From the NCBI RefSeq assembly GCF_900217795.1, contig NZ_OBMQ01000001.1, forward strand, positions 425,011 to 489,010: DNA of 64,000 nt, given 5' to 3'. This DNA is from Ureibacillus xyleni (lineage in GTDB: Bacteria; Bacillota; Bacilli; Bacillales_A; Planococcaceae). The position numbers and the translations under genes are program-made. The notes below the pieces were generated by a model that was not told the DNA's origin, ran no database searches, and saw only the letters and a list, made by a program, of their open reading frames with translations. How positions within the stretch are numbered: position 1 is the first letter of the stretch; each line of letters starts with the position of its first letter. Positions 7,958 through 17,251 of the stretch are shown piece by piece.

Positions 7958-7987
7958 AGAGCAGAGTCTTTCTGCTCTCTTTTTTTT
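7958..7987 (+). terminator. Intrinsic terminator after the Spo0E-like gene
   Basis: AGAGCAGA and TCTGCTCT form a perfect eight-base stem with a five-base loop, followed by CTTTTTTTT. Confidence 0.85.
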
Positions 7988-8104
7988 GCTTTTAAACAAG
8001 ATAATAATGTAAAAAGAATGTAATAATACCAATTATTTATCTACAATTTATTTTCCTTTTGTTAAACTACTATAAGAGGAAAAAATTAGTGAAGGAGAAT
8101 TTTA

Positions 8105-8977
8105 ATGAGCCAAAATAAAAAAATTGCATTTATTGGTACAGGCGTTATGGGTGCAAGTATCGTAAAACATTTAATTAATGCAAAATACAGTGTTTCAATA
8201 TATACACGTACGAAATCGAAAGCACAAAGTTTATTAGAATTAGGAGCAACTTGGTCTACTACACCAAAGGAAGCTTCTGAAAATGCAGATGTCATTTTCA
8301 CAATGGTTGGGTTTCCAAAAGATGTTGAAGAAGTTTATTGTGGTCAAGATGGAATTTTTCAAGCTGCGAAGAAAGGTTCAATCGTCATTGATATGACTAC
8401 TTCTGAGCCATCATTGGCGAAAAAACTATACGAGCAAGCAAAGGAAAAAGGAATTTCTAGTTTAGATGCACCTGTTTCTGGCGGGGATGTTGGTGCTCAA
8501 AATGGCACGCTTTCCATCATGGTTGGCGGGGATAAACAAGCATTTGAAGATGTTTACCCGATTCTACAAATCTTTGGTAAGAATATAGTATATCAAGGGG
8601 AGGCTGGTTCGGGGCAACATACGAAAATGTGCAATCAAATTTTAATTTCAACAAATATGATTGGCGTTTGTGAGGCAATTAGTTATGGGATTAAAGCTGG
8701 TTTAGACATTGAGAATGTTTTCCAATCCATCTCAACAGGGGCAGCTGGATCATGGTCATTAAGTAATCTAGGACCGAGAATGGTGAAGGGCGATTTAGAA
8801 CCGGGCTTCTATATTAAACATTTTATTAAAGATATGCGTATTGCAATTGATGAAGCTGAAAGAATGAATTTAAACTTACCCGGCTTAAAATTATCAAAAG
8901 AACTGTATAACCACTTATTAGAAAATGGCTATGGGGAAAAAGGGACACAGGCTTTGATTAAATATTATGTTGAGTAA
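8105..8977 (+). CDS. ykwC: NAD(P)-dependent beta-hydroxyacid dehydrogenase (YkwC-like)
   Basis: 290 residues of the 3-hydroxyisobutyrate dehydrogenase family. The Rossmann motif FIGTGVMGASIVKHL is at residues 10-25, the substrate-binding DAPVSGGDVGAQNGTLSIMV at about 119-138, and the catalytic Lys region GSGQHTKMCNQIL near 170. These enzymes oxidise 3-hydroxy acids such as 3-hydroxyisobutyrate or reduce tartronate semialdehyde; the exact substrate is not clear and no valine-degradation genes are nearby. B. subtilis YkwC is the closest match known to me, from a similar region. A good GAAGGAG site precedes the ATG. The next gene starts 48 bases on. Confidence 0.85.
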   Translation: MSQNKKIAFIGTGVMGASIVKHLINAKYSVSIYTRTKSKAQSLLELGATWSTTPKEASENADVIFTMVGFPKDVEEVYCGQDGIFQAAKKGSIVIDMTTSEPSLAKKLYEQAKEKGISSLDAPVSGGDVGAQNGTLSIMVGGDKQAFEDVYPILQIFGKNIVYQGEAGSGQHTKMCNQILISTNMIGVCEAISYGIKAGLDIENVFQSISTGAAGSWSLSNLGPRMVKGDLEPGFYIKHFIKDMRIAIDEAERMNLNLPGLKLSKELYNHLLENGYGEKGTQALIKYYVE

Positions 8978-9025
8978 GACTGGCTAAAGTAAAAGTAGGG
9001 AGAATCTATTTTTAGGAGAGATATT

Positions 9026-10351
9026 ATGGGGAAACAACTTAGACGCAATATCCCTGGTCAAAGAAGCCAACTAGCTTTATACATGTCTTTACCAATTTTA
9101 TCATGGGCATTTTATGATTTTGCCAATACGATTTTTTCTTCAAATATCAATACGGTGTTCTTCCCGTTTTATATGGATGAAGTTTTAGGTACAGATGAAG
9201 TAAGGCAGCAGGTTGCAAGTACGTTTATTTCCTATGCGAATGCAATCGCCAGTTTCTTTTTAGTTATTTTTTCACCGCTATTTGGGGTTTGGATTGACTA
9301 TACAGGGTATAAAAAACGATTTATTGTCTGGTTTGCCTCCATCTCCATTCTCTTTACTTTTATGATGGGAATATTTGCGAGCATTAATTTCAACACGGTC
9401 ATTTCAGGGGTACCTTTAAGCTTATTTTTAGTTGTCATTAGTTTTGTTATAGCAAAATTTTTCTTTAATTCGAGTTTAGTATTTTACGATTCGATGATGG
9501 GTGACCTAGGAACAAAAGAAGAAATGCCTCTTATATCTGGGTTTGGAGTAGCAATTGGTTACTTAGGGACGATATTTGGTTTACTAGTGTATCTATTGGT
9601 TAGTGATGGAGATTTTCATCGTGCTTTTATACCAACAGCTATTATGTATTTACTATTTTCATTGCCTTTATTTTTCTTTATTAAAGACAAACCAATTCCA
9701 AAAGAAAAACGAAAACCGATTAAATTTTTAGAAGGCTATAAAGAAATTGTAAAAACATTTAAGGAAATGAAAAAGTATAAAGCGATTTTCACATTCATGA
9801 TTGCTTATTTCTTCCTAAATGATGCTATAGCGACAACCATTGCAATGATGGCAGTTTATGCTACGGCCATTGTTGGATTTACATCAGGACAATTTATTAT
9901 TTTATATTTAGTTAGTACCATCTCCACTGTTATAGGATCATTAGCCTTTGGGTATATTACAAAAGCAATTGGTGCAAGACGTGCTGTAGCAATCGTTTCC
10001 ATTCTAATGATTGTGGCATTAATATTTGCAGTTTTTGCTACTGCACAATGGATGTTTTGGATTGCAGGCAGTATGTTTGGTATTTCCTTAGGTTCAATGT
10101 GGGTTACTTCTCGAACGCTCATTATTGAATTATCTCCAGAGGAAAAACGTGGCCAATTTTTCGGCTTGTTTGCTTTCTCAGGAAAAGTATCATCAATTAT
10201 TGGTCCTGCACTATACGGAACTGTGACACTTTTGTTAAAAGACTATGGCACTTTAGCAAGCCGTGTTGCTTTAGGTTCACTTATAATACTTACAATTATT
10301 GGGCTTTTTATACATCTACAAGTGAAACCTGAAAAACAAAATCGATTATAG
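9026..10351 (+). CDS. MFS transporter, UMF1/Atg22-like family
   Basis: 441-residue protein with about twelve membrane segments. The start ILSWAFYDFANTIFSSNINT is characteristic of the UMF1 (vacuole effluxer Atg22-like) branch, in which a W-x-x-Y-D-x-A-N motif opens the first helix. A basic cytoplasmic loop with KDKPIPKEKRKP (about residue 230) separates the two six-helix halves. Substrate unknown; amino-acid or sugar efflux has been suggested for relatives. AGGAGAG precedes the ATG. It follows ykwC on the same strand with no terminator between them and may be cotranscribed. Confidence 0.82.
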   Translation: MGKQLRRNIPGQRSQLALYMSLPILSWAFYDFANTIFSSNINTVFFPFYMDEVLGTDEVRQQVASTFISYANAIASFFLVIFSPLFGVWIDYTGYKKRFIVWFASISILFTFMMGIFASINFNTVISGVPLSLFLVVISFVIAKFFFNSSLVFYDSMMGDLGTKEEMPLISGFGVAIGYLGTIFGLLVYLLVSDGDFHRAFIPTAIMYLLFSLPLFFFIKDKPIPKEKRKPIKFLEGYKEIVKTFKEMKKYKAIFTFMIAYFFLNDAIATTIAMMAVYATAIVGFTSGQFIILYLVSTISTVIGSLAFGYITKAIGARRAVAIVSILMIVALIFAVFATAQWMFWIAGSMFGISLGSMWVTSRTLIIELSPEEKRGQFFGLFAFSGKVSSIIGPALYGTVTLLLKDYGTLASRVALGSLIILTIIGLFIHLQVKPEKQNRL

Positions 10352-10428
10352 GAGAAAAGACTTCCCTATGATACAATCAAGGTAGAATACTAGTTAGATA
10401 TAGTTAGATTAGGGAAGGAGCCAAAGCA

Positions 10429-11331
10429 ATGGAGCAGAAAGGAATTTTGCTTGAAAGCGGAACAAATGAACTTGAAATAGTTGAATTTGAAGTGGCGAAT
10501 AATAAGTTTGGCATCAACGTTATTAAAGTAAAAGAAATTATTCAACCAATTCCAGTTACATTTATTCCGCATGCACATCCACATGTTGAAGGTATTGTAC
10601 AGTTACGTGGGGAAGTTTTACCAGTTGTTGATATGTTAAAAGTACTAGGTATACCTAATGCTCAGTTTAACGTTCAACAAAAATACATTGTTGCTGAGTT
10701 TAATAAACAAAAGGTTGTATTCCATGTTGACAATGTAACGCAAATCCACCGAATTTCTTGGGATCAAATTGAAAAACCTTCAGATATGTATCAAGGTGGT
10801 TCATCACAAGTTATTGGTGTTATAAAACAAAATAACACGATGATTTTACTTTTAGACTTTGAGAAGATCATGGTAGATATTAATCCAGATTCCGGTATTA
10901 GCATGGACTCAGTTAAAAAACTTGGAAAACGTGAACGTTCTGAAAAGAAAATTGTTTGTGCAGAAGATTCTCCTTTATTACGCAAACTAATCCATGACAC
11001 AATGTCAGAAGCCGGCTATGTAAACCTTGAATTTTTTGAAAACGGGCGCGATGCATTAGATTATTTAGAAGGAATTCTAAAATCTGGGAAACAAATTGAA
11101 GATTATGTTCAACTAGTCATTACGGATATTGAAATGCCAAAAATGGATGGCCATCATTTAACAAAGAAAATAAAAGCGAATCCAGGGTTAGAGAAATTAC
11201 CAGTGATAATTTTCTCAAGCTTAATTACGGATGATTTACGCCATAAAGGTGAAGAGGTTGGGGCTGAAGATCAAATTAGTAAGCCAGAAATCGCTGAATT
11301 AATTTTAAAAGTAGATGAGCTGATTTTATAA
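10429..11331 (+). CDS. cheV: Chemotaxis protein CheV (CheW-receiver fusion)
   Basis: 300 residues in two domains. Residues about 12-155 are a CheW-like coupling domain (VEFEVANNKFGINVIKVKEI, IVQLRGEVLPVVDM). Residues about 175-300 are a receiver domain with the acidic pair in AEDSPLLRKL, the phospho-acceptor Asp in VITDIEMPKMDG, the Ser in IIFSSLI and the Lys in QISKPE. CheV couples chemoreceptors to CheA and, when phosphorylated, mediates adaptation. A strong GGAAGGAG site precedes the ATG. No other chemotaxis genes are near, as in B. subtilis where cheV stands alone. A sigma-D promoter was looked for and not convincingly found. Confidence 0.93.
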   Translation: MEQKGILLESGTNELEIVEFEVANNKFGINVIKVKEIIQPIPVTFIPHAHPHVEGIVQLRGEVLPVVDMLKVLGIPNAQFNVQQKYIVAEFNKQKVVFHVDNVTQIHRISWDQIEKPSDMYQGGSSQVIGVIKQNNTMILLLDFEKIMVDINPDSGISMDSVKKLGKRERSEKKIVCAEDSPLLRKLIHDTMSEAGYVNLEFFENGRDALDYLEGILKSGKQIEDYVQLVITDIEMPKMDGHHLTKKIKANPGLEKLPVIIFSSLITDDLRHKGEEVGAEDQISKPEIAELILKVDELIL

Positions 11332-11376
11332 AACTACTTGTGGGCTTTGGTATCCCAACTATATAAATCTCTACTA

Positions 11377-11408
11377 GGTCGGATACCCCTTTGGCAATCC
11401 GGCCTTTT
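11377..11408 (+). terminator. Intrinsic terminator after cheV
   Basis: GGTCGGAT pairs with ATCCGGCC (one G-U), followed by TTTTCT. Confidence 0.75.
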
Positions 11409-11579
11409 CTATTCAAGGTTTTAAAATTTTCATCAATCAAAAGTTAGGCTAGGACTAAAATTGACTCTTACAAATACTGTATAGTTCCATATTCATTTAA
11501 CCATTCTTTAAATTATAGTAGAGGTGACAAGTAAATTCTTGATTCCTCAATAAATATAAAAAGAGAGAAGGGATTCCCT

Positions 11580-13124
11580 ACGGAACAGTTAAAAACCGCG
11601 ATAATAGATATCGGTTCAAATACAATTCGTCTCGTACTATATAAATACAATACTAAAGAAGGGCTTCATGAATTTGGAAATATTAAAACTGTTGCTAGGC
11701 TAAGAACTTATATTGAATCAAATGGAGAGATGTCAGAACAAGGTATCTCTATTTTAGCTGATACATTAAAAACTTATAGAAAAGTTTTAGATGACTATGA
11801 AGTGACAGATATTTATGCTGCTGCAACTGCAGCTATTCGACAAGCTACAAATAATCAGGTTATCCTTAATCGAATGAAGAAGGAAACGGGGATTACCATT
11901 AATTTACTAAGTGAAGAACAAGAAGCATATTTTGGCTTTTTAGCAGTGGCCCATTCAATGGATACGCCATCAGCAGTGACAATTGATATTGGTGGTGGTT
12001 CTACTGAAATAACTTTATTTGTGAACAAAACTTTACAAAAATCAGTAAGTTTTCCATTTGGTACCGTTTCACTTAAGCAAAAATTTGTTTCGGGCGATAT
12101 AATAAATGACGAAGAAAAAAAATTACTCCGTCAATATATAAAAAAACAATTTGAAAAATTAAGTTGGATACAAAACGTCAAACTACCGGTCATTGCAATT
12201 GGTGGAAGTGCCCGCAATATTGCTCAAGTTCACCAACATACAATTGACTATCCAATATCGGGTATACATCAATATGAAATGGATCTTGAGCACTTAGCAG
12301 CTTTAAACACTTTTCTAGGGAAAATGCCATATGACCAATTGAAACAGCTAGATGGTCTTTCTGCTGACCGTGCTGACATCATTGAAATTGCATTAGAAGT
12401 ATTTAAAACGCTTATGGATGTAGTGGGCGCAAAAAAATTCCAAATAAGTAAAAAGGGATTGCGTGAGGGACTTATTATTCATCGTGTGCTTCAAAATGAA
12501 CCAAAGAGCTTTGACAAATTTAATGTTTTTGAAGAAAACGCTAGAAGAATTATGTACCAGTATGGTCGGTTTGAAGAAGAATACCAGATGTTAACGATGA
12601 CTACTGAACAGCTCTATAGGGAATGCTGCCGGTTAAACTTTTTCACATTTAATGAAAAGCATCTTAGTTTGTTAAAGAAAGCAGCACAAGTTTTTTCGAT
12701 AGGGGAATATATCGAGAATGATTCATCCAACCAGCATACGTTTTATTTATTAGCAAATCAATCCATTGCAGGTATGAGTCATGTAGAACGTGTTAAATTA
12801 GCATTACTAGCCTCATATAAAAATAAAGACTATTTCCGTCGTTTTTCTGCTCCATTTTTAAATTGGATTCATCGTGATGAATTAAAAATTTTAAGGGAAT
12901 TTGGGGCTTTGTTAAAATTTGTCTATTCATTAAATGTTTCGAAGCGAAATGTGGTAAAATCAATACGTTTAGAAATAATAAATAATACTGTAGTCATTAA
13001 CATTGTAGCAAGCAAACATCCTATGGCAGAAATTTACCAATCGGAACGTCAAAAAAAACATATAGAACGTGTATTTAAAAAGCCAGTTAAAATTCAATTT
13101 TTAAAAGAGGGTGAAATGGGTTGA
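11580..13124 (+). CDS. ppx: Exopolyphosphatase, Ppx/GppA family, with apparent ACG start
   Basis: About 514 residues. The ASKHA phosphatase fold opens with AIIDIGSNTIRLVLYKY (phosphate-1 loop), followed by AAATAAIRQATN, and the second loop IDIGGGSTEITLF; the C-terminal half is the HD-like helical domain of long Ppx proteins. It releases phosphate from polyphosphate ends. The conserved N-terminus has no ATG, GTG or TTG start: the frame is open from a stop at 11532, and the first canonical start is 11730, which would delete the phosphate-1 loop. GAAGGGA at 11567-11573 points to ACG at 11580 (one base from ATG). The stop overlaps the TTG start of ppk, so the two form an operon. Function is secure; the start is inferred. 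Confidence 0.85.
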   Translation, partial: TEQLKTAIIDIGSNTIRLVLYKYNTKEGLHEFGNIKTVARLRTYIESNGEMSEQGISILADTLKTYRKVLDDYEVTDIYAAATAAIRQATNNQVILNRMKKETGITINLLSEEQEAYFGFLAVAHSMDTPSAVTIDIGGGSTEITLFVNKTLQKSVSFPFGTVSLKQKFVSGDIINDEEKKLLRQYIKKQFEKLSWIQNVKLPVIAIGGSARNIAQVHQHTIDYPISGIHQYEMDLEHLAALNTFLGKMPYDQLKQLDGLSADRADIIEIALEVFKTLMDVVGAKKFQISKKGLREGLIIHRVLQNEPKSFDKFNVFEENARRIMYQYGRFEEEYQMLTMTTEQLYRECCRLNFFTFNEKHLSLLKKAAQVFSIGEYIENDSSNQHTFYLLANQSIAGMSHVERVKLALLASYKNKDYFRRFSAPFLNWIHRDELKILREFGALLKFVYSLNVSKRNVVKSIRLEIINNTVVINIVASKHPMAEIYQSERQKKHIERVFKKPVKIQFLKEGEMG

Positions 13125-15280
13125 CAACTGAAATACAGAGAGATTCCCAAGATGAAAGAGAAAAAGAAACTGGAAATTCATACGAACAAATGGTTCAAGA
13201 AATTGCTAAGCCAGAATATTATAATAACCGTGAGTTAAGCTGGTTAGCATTCAACGAAAGAGTATTAGAAGAGGCTGAAGATACTGAAAATCCTTTACTG
13301 GAAAGACTAAAGTTTTTAGCTATTTTTAGTTCGAATTTAGATGAATTTTTTATGGTTCGAGTTGCAGGATTACAAGATCAAGTTCGTGCAGGCTTCCATA
13401 AACCAGAAAATAAATCTGGGTTAACACCGAAAGAACAATTAACGAAAATTGCTGAAAAGACACAATCTTTAGTACGAAGACAAATGGAGGTATTTCGTCA
13501 TTTAATCTTTAATTTATTACCTTCAGAAAACGTTAAAATAAAGGAATTTAAATCTTTAAATCAAGTTCAAAAGAAATTTATCGATGAATTTTTTGAAGAA
13601 ACAATATTCCCTGTTCTCACACCGGTTGCTGTTGATGCATATCGACCTTTTCCAACGCTTCTAGGAAAAACATTAAATTTACTTGTCATGTTGGAAGAGA
13701 ATACGACAAATGAACAAAATGAAAAAGTGGCAATTGTACAAGTTCCGTCAGTATTAGAACGATTTATTGAACTGCCTAGTAACGATGGCGAAAAGGAATA
13801 TATTCTTTTAGAAGATGTCATTACGAACCATATTGATCAGCTATTCTTTGGGTACAATGTAAAATCTGCGCAAGCATTCCGTTTAACTAGAAATGCAGAT
13901 TTAACCATTCACGAAGAAGGCGCACAAGATTTGCTTGTTGAAATTGAAAAAGAGTTAAAGAAACGTAAATGGGGCGTTGGCAGCAGGTTAGAAGTTCGCG
14001 ATGGTGAGATGAGTGACGAAGTTCTAGATTATTTATTAGAAGAATTTGAAATCGAAGAATCTGATGTATTTAAAATTGATGGGCCATTAGATCTCACATT
14101 TTTATTCGGATTTGTAAAGAAAATTTCTAAAGGTCTGGAACATTTAGAATATGAAAGTTTTATTCCACAAAGACCGAAAGACTTAGATTCTGATGAAGAT
14201 ATTTTTGAAAAAGCATTAACACAGGATGTATTTTTCCATCATCCATATGAATCTTTTGAGCCAATTGTCGATTTTATTACAGATGCAGCTACGGATCCTA
14301 CAGTACTTGCCATAAAACAAACGTTATATCGTGTGAGTGGAAATTCACCAATTATTAATGCTTTAAAACAAGCAGCAGAAAATGGAAAACAAGTAACGGT
14401 ATTGGTTGAGTTAAAAGCTAGATTTGATGAAGAAAACAATGTTCACTGGGCAAAAGAACTAGAGCAAGCAGGCTGTTTAGTGATTTATGGTATGAATAAC
14501 TTAAAAACACATTCTAAAATAACGTTAGTTGTAAGAAGGAATCATGGGAAAATTGAACGCTTTGTTCATTTAGGTACAGGGAATTATAACGATGCTACAG
14601 CAAAAATTTACACAGATATGGGTATCATCACTTCCAATAAAGAATTCGGAATCGATGCAACGAATTTCTTTAATTATTTAAGTGGTTATACAGAAAAACC
14701 TGTTTTCCATCATTTAGTGGTTGCGCCATTTGATATTCGAGATGAGTTTATTAAATTAATTGATGAAGAGATTCGAATGCATAAAGAATATGGTAATGGG
14801 TTTATTCGTGCAAAAATGAATTCATTAACAGATAAAGATTTAATGATGAAGCTATACGAAGCATCTATTAATGGGGTAAAAATTGAATTATTAATTCGCG
14901 GTATTTGCTGTATACGTCCTGGAATTCCGGGAATAAGTGAAAATATTACGGTAACAAGTATTGTTGGTCGATTTTTAGAACATTCACGAATTTTTTGGTT
15001 CCATCATAATGGTGAAAATAAACTATTTTTATCTTCAGCGGATATGATGACACGAAATATGATAAAACGTGTTGAAATTTTATTCCCTATTTATTCTGAA
15101 CAAATAAAGAAACGGGTCATGCATATACTATTAACTCAATTTAATGATACAGCAAAAGCCCGTATTCAAGATTCTTTTGGTAAGTACCATTATAAAATAG
15201 ACCGTAATCATTCTATGAAGTTAAATTCTCAAGAATATTTTTTATTAGATGCGATGAGTAACGTTGTCGTGGAAGAATAA
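13121..15280 (+). CDS. ppk: Polyphosphate kinase 1
   Basis: 719 residues, the usual Ppk1 length. The N-terminal domain starts YYNNRELSWLAFNERVLEEA (about 34-53), the head domain follows, and the two C-terminal PLD-like domains carry the phosphorylated His in RFVHLGTGNYND and the second His in RIFWFHHNGE. It reversibly polymerises the gamma-phosphate of ATP into polyphosphate. It starts with TTG overlapping the ppx stop (TTGA), with AGAGGGTG upstream, so synthesis and breakdown enzymes are translationally coupled. No Pho box is convincing in the 170 bases before ppx. Confidence 0.95.
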   Translation: MTTEIQRDSQDEREKETGNSYEQMVQEIAKPEYYNNRELSWLAFNERVLEEAEDTENPLLERLKFLAIFSSNLDEFFMVRVAGLQDQVRAGFHKPENKSGLTPKEQLTKIAEKTQSLVRRQMEVFRHLIFNLLPSENVKIKEFKSLNQVQKKFIDEFFEETIFPVLTPVAVDAYRPFPTLLGKTLNLLVMLEENTTNEQNEKVAIVQVPSVLERFIELPSNDGEKEYILLEDVITNHIDQLFFGYNVKSAQAFRLTRNADLTIHEEGAQDLLVEIEKELKKRKWGVGSRLEVRDGEMSDEVLDYLLEEFEIEESDVFKIDGPLDLTFLFGFVKKISKGLEHLEYESFIPQRPKDLDSDEDIFEKALTQDVFFHHPYESFEPIVDFITDAATDPTVLAIKQTLYRVSGNSPIINALKQAAENGKQVTVLVELKARFDEENNVHWAKELEQAGCLVIYGMNNLKTHSKITLVVRRNHGKIERFVHLGTGNYNDATAKIYTDMGIITSNKEFGIDATNFFNYLSGYTEKPVFHHLVVAPFDIRDEFIKLIDEEIRMHKEYGNGFIRAKMNSLTDKDLMMKLYEASINGVKIELLIRGICCIRPGIPGISENITVTSIVGRFLEHSRIFWFHHNGENKLFLSSADMMTRNMIKRVEILFPIYSEQIKKRVMHILLTQFNDTAKARIQDSFGKYHYKIDRNHSMKLNSQEYFLLDAMSNVVVEE

Positions 15281-15386
15281 ATCGTTTATGATTTACGGGG
15301 GATAGTGTAGTTTTATGTTTATAGATAAGGCTACACTAATGGTATTATAGTTGTAGCAACATTAAGTGATTTAATGGGGGATAAAA

Positions 15387-17042
15387 ATGATAAATTTTCC
15401 TATTACGGAAATTGAAGAATATTTACGTGATATTATGAAACTAAATCCTTTTGAAGCAGTTGTGATTTTAAAACAACGTGCACAACAATCATTTTCAGTT
15501 GAAATGATTAATTCAAAAGCATCTATTTTATCTCCTAACGCATTTATTAAAGGGATGGATGCCCAAAAGTTTTTTCAATGGTTAAAATGGGAGCAGTTTA
15601 CTGAAATCATTCAAAATTCTACTACTGGTGAAATTCAATACATATCAATTGATAACAATTTTAAAAGACTATCTTTTTATGTCCAACCGATATCATTTAA
15701 AGAGGATATTTACTATGCCTTAATTATTAAACATGTATTACAAAATAATAGTCCATTTAGTTTGGTTACTTTCCAAGATGAGACAACTGGCTTATTAAAT
15801 CGACGGGCATTAAATGTAAGATGGTCTGAAAATTATCGAGATTATAAGGACGATAAAAATATCGCATTAGTATTAATCGATTTAGATCGATTCAAAAAGT
15901 ATAACGAATCCCTTGGCAAACAAAAAGCAGATGATATGATAAAGCAAATAAGCGAGCGGTTTGGCAAATTAAGAAATGAAAATTATGAACTATTTCATTA
16001 CAACGGTGATGAATTTCTTTTCCTTGTTCGTTATTATTTACGGGAAGAAATCGATTTGTTGGCAAGTCAGATTTTAGAACAACTGAAAGAGCCATTTATT
16101 ATCGATGGACAGGAATATTTTGTTACATGTTCCATTGGTATTTCAACGTTATTATCTGATCAAGGCCGTGATTTAGAATTACTACTATTACAAGCGGAAC
16201 AAGCGCTGTTTTATGTAAAAAAACATGGTCGTTCACATTATCGCTTTTATCGAGAAGAAATGAGCCATACATTTCAAAATGAAGTTTTAATGGAGGCTCA
16301 TTTACGCCGTGCAATTGAATTTAATGAGCTCATTATTCACCTACAACCACAGATTGATTTTGAAACGAACGAAATTGATAGCTTCGAAGCATTAATTAGA
16401 TGGAATAATCCAAAGTTTGGTTTTGTTCCACCTTCTCAATTTATCCCAATTGCGGAATCTTCTGGGTTAATCATTCAAATTGGGGATTGGGTATTAGAGC
16501 AAGTGTGCCAATATCAACAACAATGGCGTGAAAAAGGATATAGACCTGTTCGAATTGCGGTGAATATTTCTCCCAAACAGTTTAAACAGGATTCCTTTGC
16601 AGAGAAAATCAAACAAATATTAAACAAGTATGATGTCAATCCTAAATATATTGAGCTAGAAATTACCGAAAGTTCAATGGAGAATGCGGATGAAACAGAA
16701 GTCATTTTAAAAAGTTTAAAAGAACTGGGTGTTTATGTATCGGTTGATGACTTTGGGACAGGATATTCATCACTAAGCTATTTGAAAAAATATCCTATTG
16801 ATATAATTAAAATTGATCAATCCTTTATTGCAGACTTAAATAAAGATGAGAAAAATGAGGCAATAGTAAAGGCCATTATTGCCCTATCGCAAAATTTAGG
16901 AATGGATGTTATTGCAGAAGGTGTAGAAGAAAAATCACAAGAGCTTTTCTTAAAACAACATCGCTGTAAAAAGGGGCAAGGCTATTTATACAATAAGCCA
17001 CTTCCTGTAGAAGAAATAATTGAACAATATTTAATGAAATAA
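15387..17042 (+). CDS. c-di-GMP signalling protein with degenerate GGDEF and intact EAL domain
   Basis: 551 residues, no membrane segments. Residues 1-120 are an unclassified PAS-like sensor region. A GGDEF domain follows (about 125-290) whose signature reads NGDEF instead of GGDEF. The EAL domain (about 295-545) has FEALIRW, NISPKQF, ELEITESSME, DDFGTGYSS, IKIDQSF, IAEGVE and GQGYLYNKPLP, that is, the catalytic Glu, Asn, Asp and Lys set. I expect a c-di-GMP phosphodiesterase whose GGDEF half may bind GTP and regulate it. B. subtilis has the EAL protein YkuI in the same neighbourhood, but that lacks a GGDEF domain. Confidence 0.88.
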   Translation: MINFPITEIEEYLRDIMKLNPFEAVVILKQRAQQSFSVEMINSKASILSPNAFIKGMDAQKFFQWLKWEQFTEIIQNSTTGEIQYISIDNNFKRLSFYVQPISFKEDIYYALIIKHVLQNNSPFSLVTFQDETTGLLNRRALNVRWSENYRDYKDDKNIALVLIDLDRFKKYNESLGKQKADDMIKQISERFGKLRNENYELFHYNGDEFLFLVRYYLREEIDLLASQILEQLKEPFIIDGQEYFVTCSIGISTLLSDQGRDLELLLLQAEQALFYVKKHGRSHYRFYREEMSHTFQNEVLMEAHLRRAIEFNELIIHLQPQIDFETNEIDSFEALIRWNNPKFGFVPPSQFIPIAESSGLIIQIGDWVLEQVCQYQQQWREKGYRPVRIAVNISPKQFKQDSFAEKIKQILNKYDVNPKYIELEITESSMENADETEVILKSLKELGVYVSVDDFGTGYSSLSYLKKYPIDIIKIDQSFIADLNKDEKNEAIVKAIIALSQNLGMDVIAEGVEEKSQELFLKQHRCKKGQGYLYNKPLPVEEIIEQYLMK

Positions 17043-17046
17043 AGCA

Positions 17047-17086
17047 AACCAACAAATTTTATTTTAATAGAATTTGTTGGTTTTTT
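17047..17086 (+). terminator. Intrinsic terminator after the GGDEF/EAL gene
   Basis: AACCAACAAATTTT pairs with AGAATTTGTTGGTT, followed by TTTTTATTT. Confidence 0.85.
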
Positions 17087-17251
17087 ATTTATTAAAAATT
17101 AAATTAGCAAAGCCGACTGAGGTTGTCTTTTGAAAGTGAAAAGATGCTCTAATTGCTTTTGGCAATATTTTCTGACAATTGAATGACAATCTAACGAAAT
17201 TGCTGTACAATAAATAATGAATAGTCATTCACTTAGGGGGTAGGGGATTTT

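Noticed and set aside
11730-13124. ppx read as a 464-residue protein starting at the ATG
   Set aside because: It would lose the conserved phosphate-1 loop encoded just upstream in the same open frame.
15281-15386. GTGTAG/CTACAC hairpin as terminator of ppk
   Set aside because: The stem is short, the loop long, and no T-run follows.
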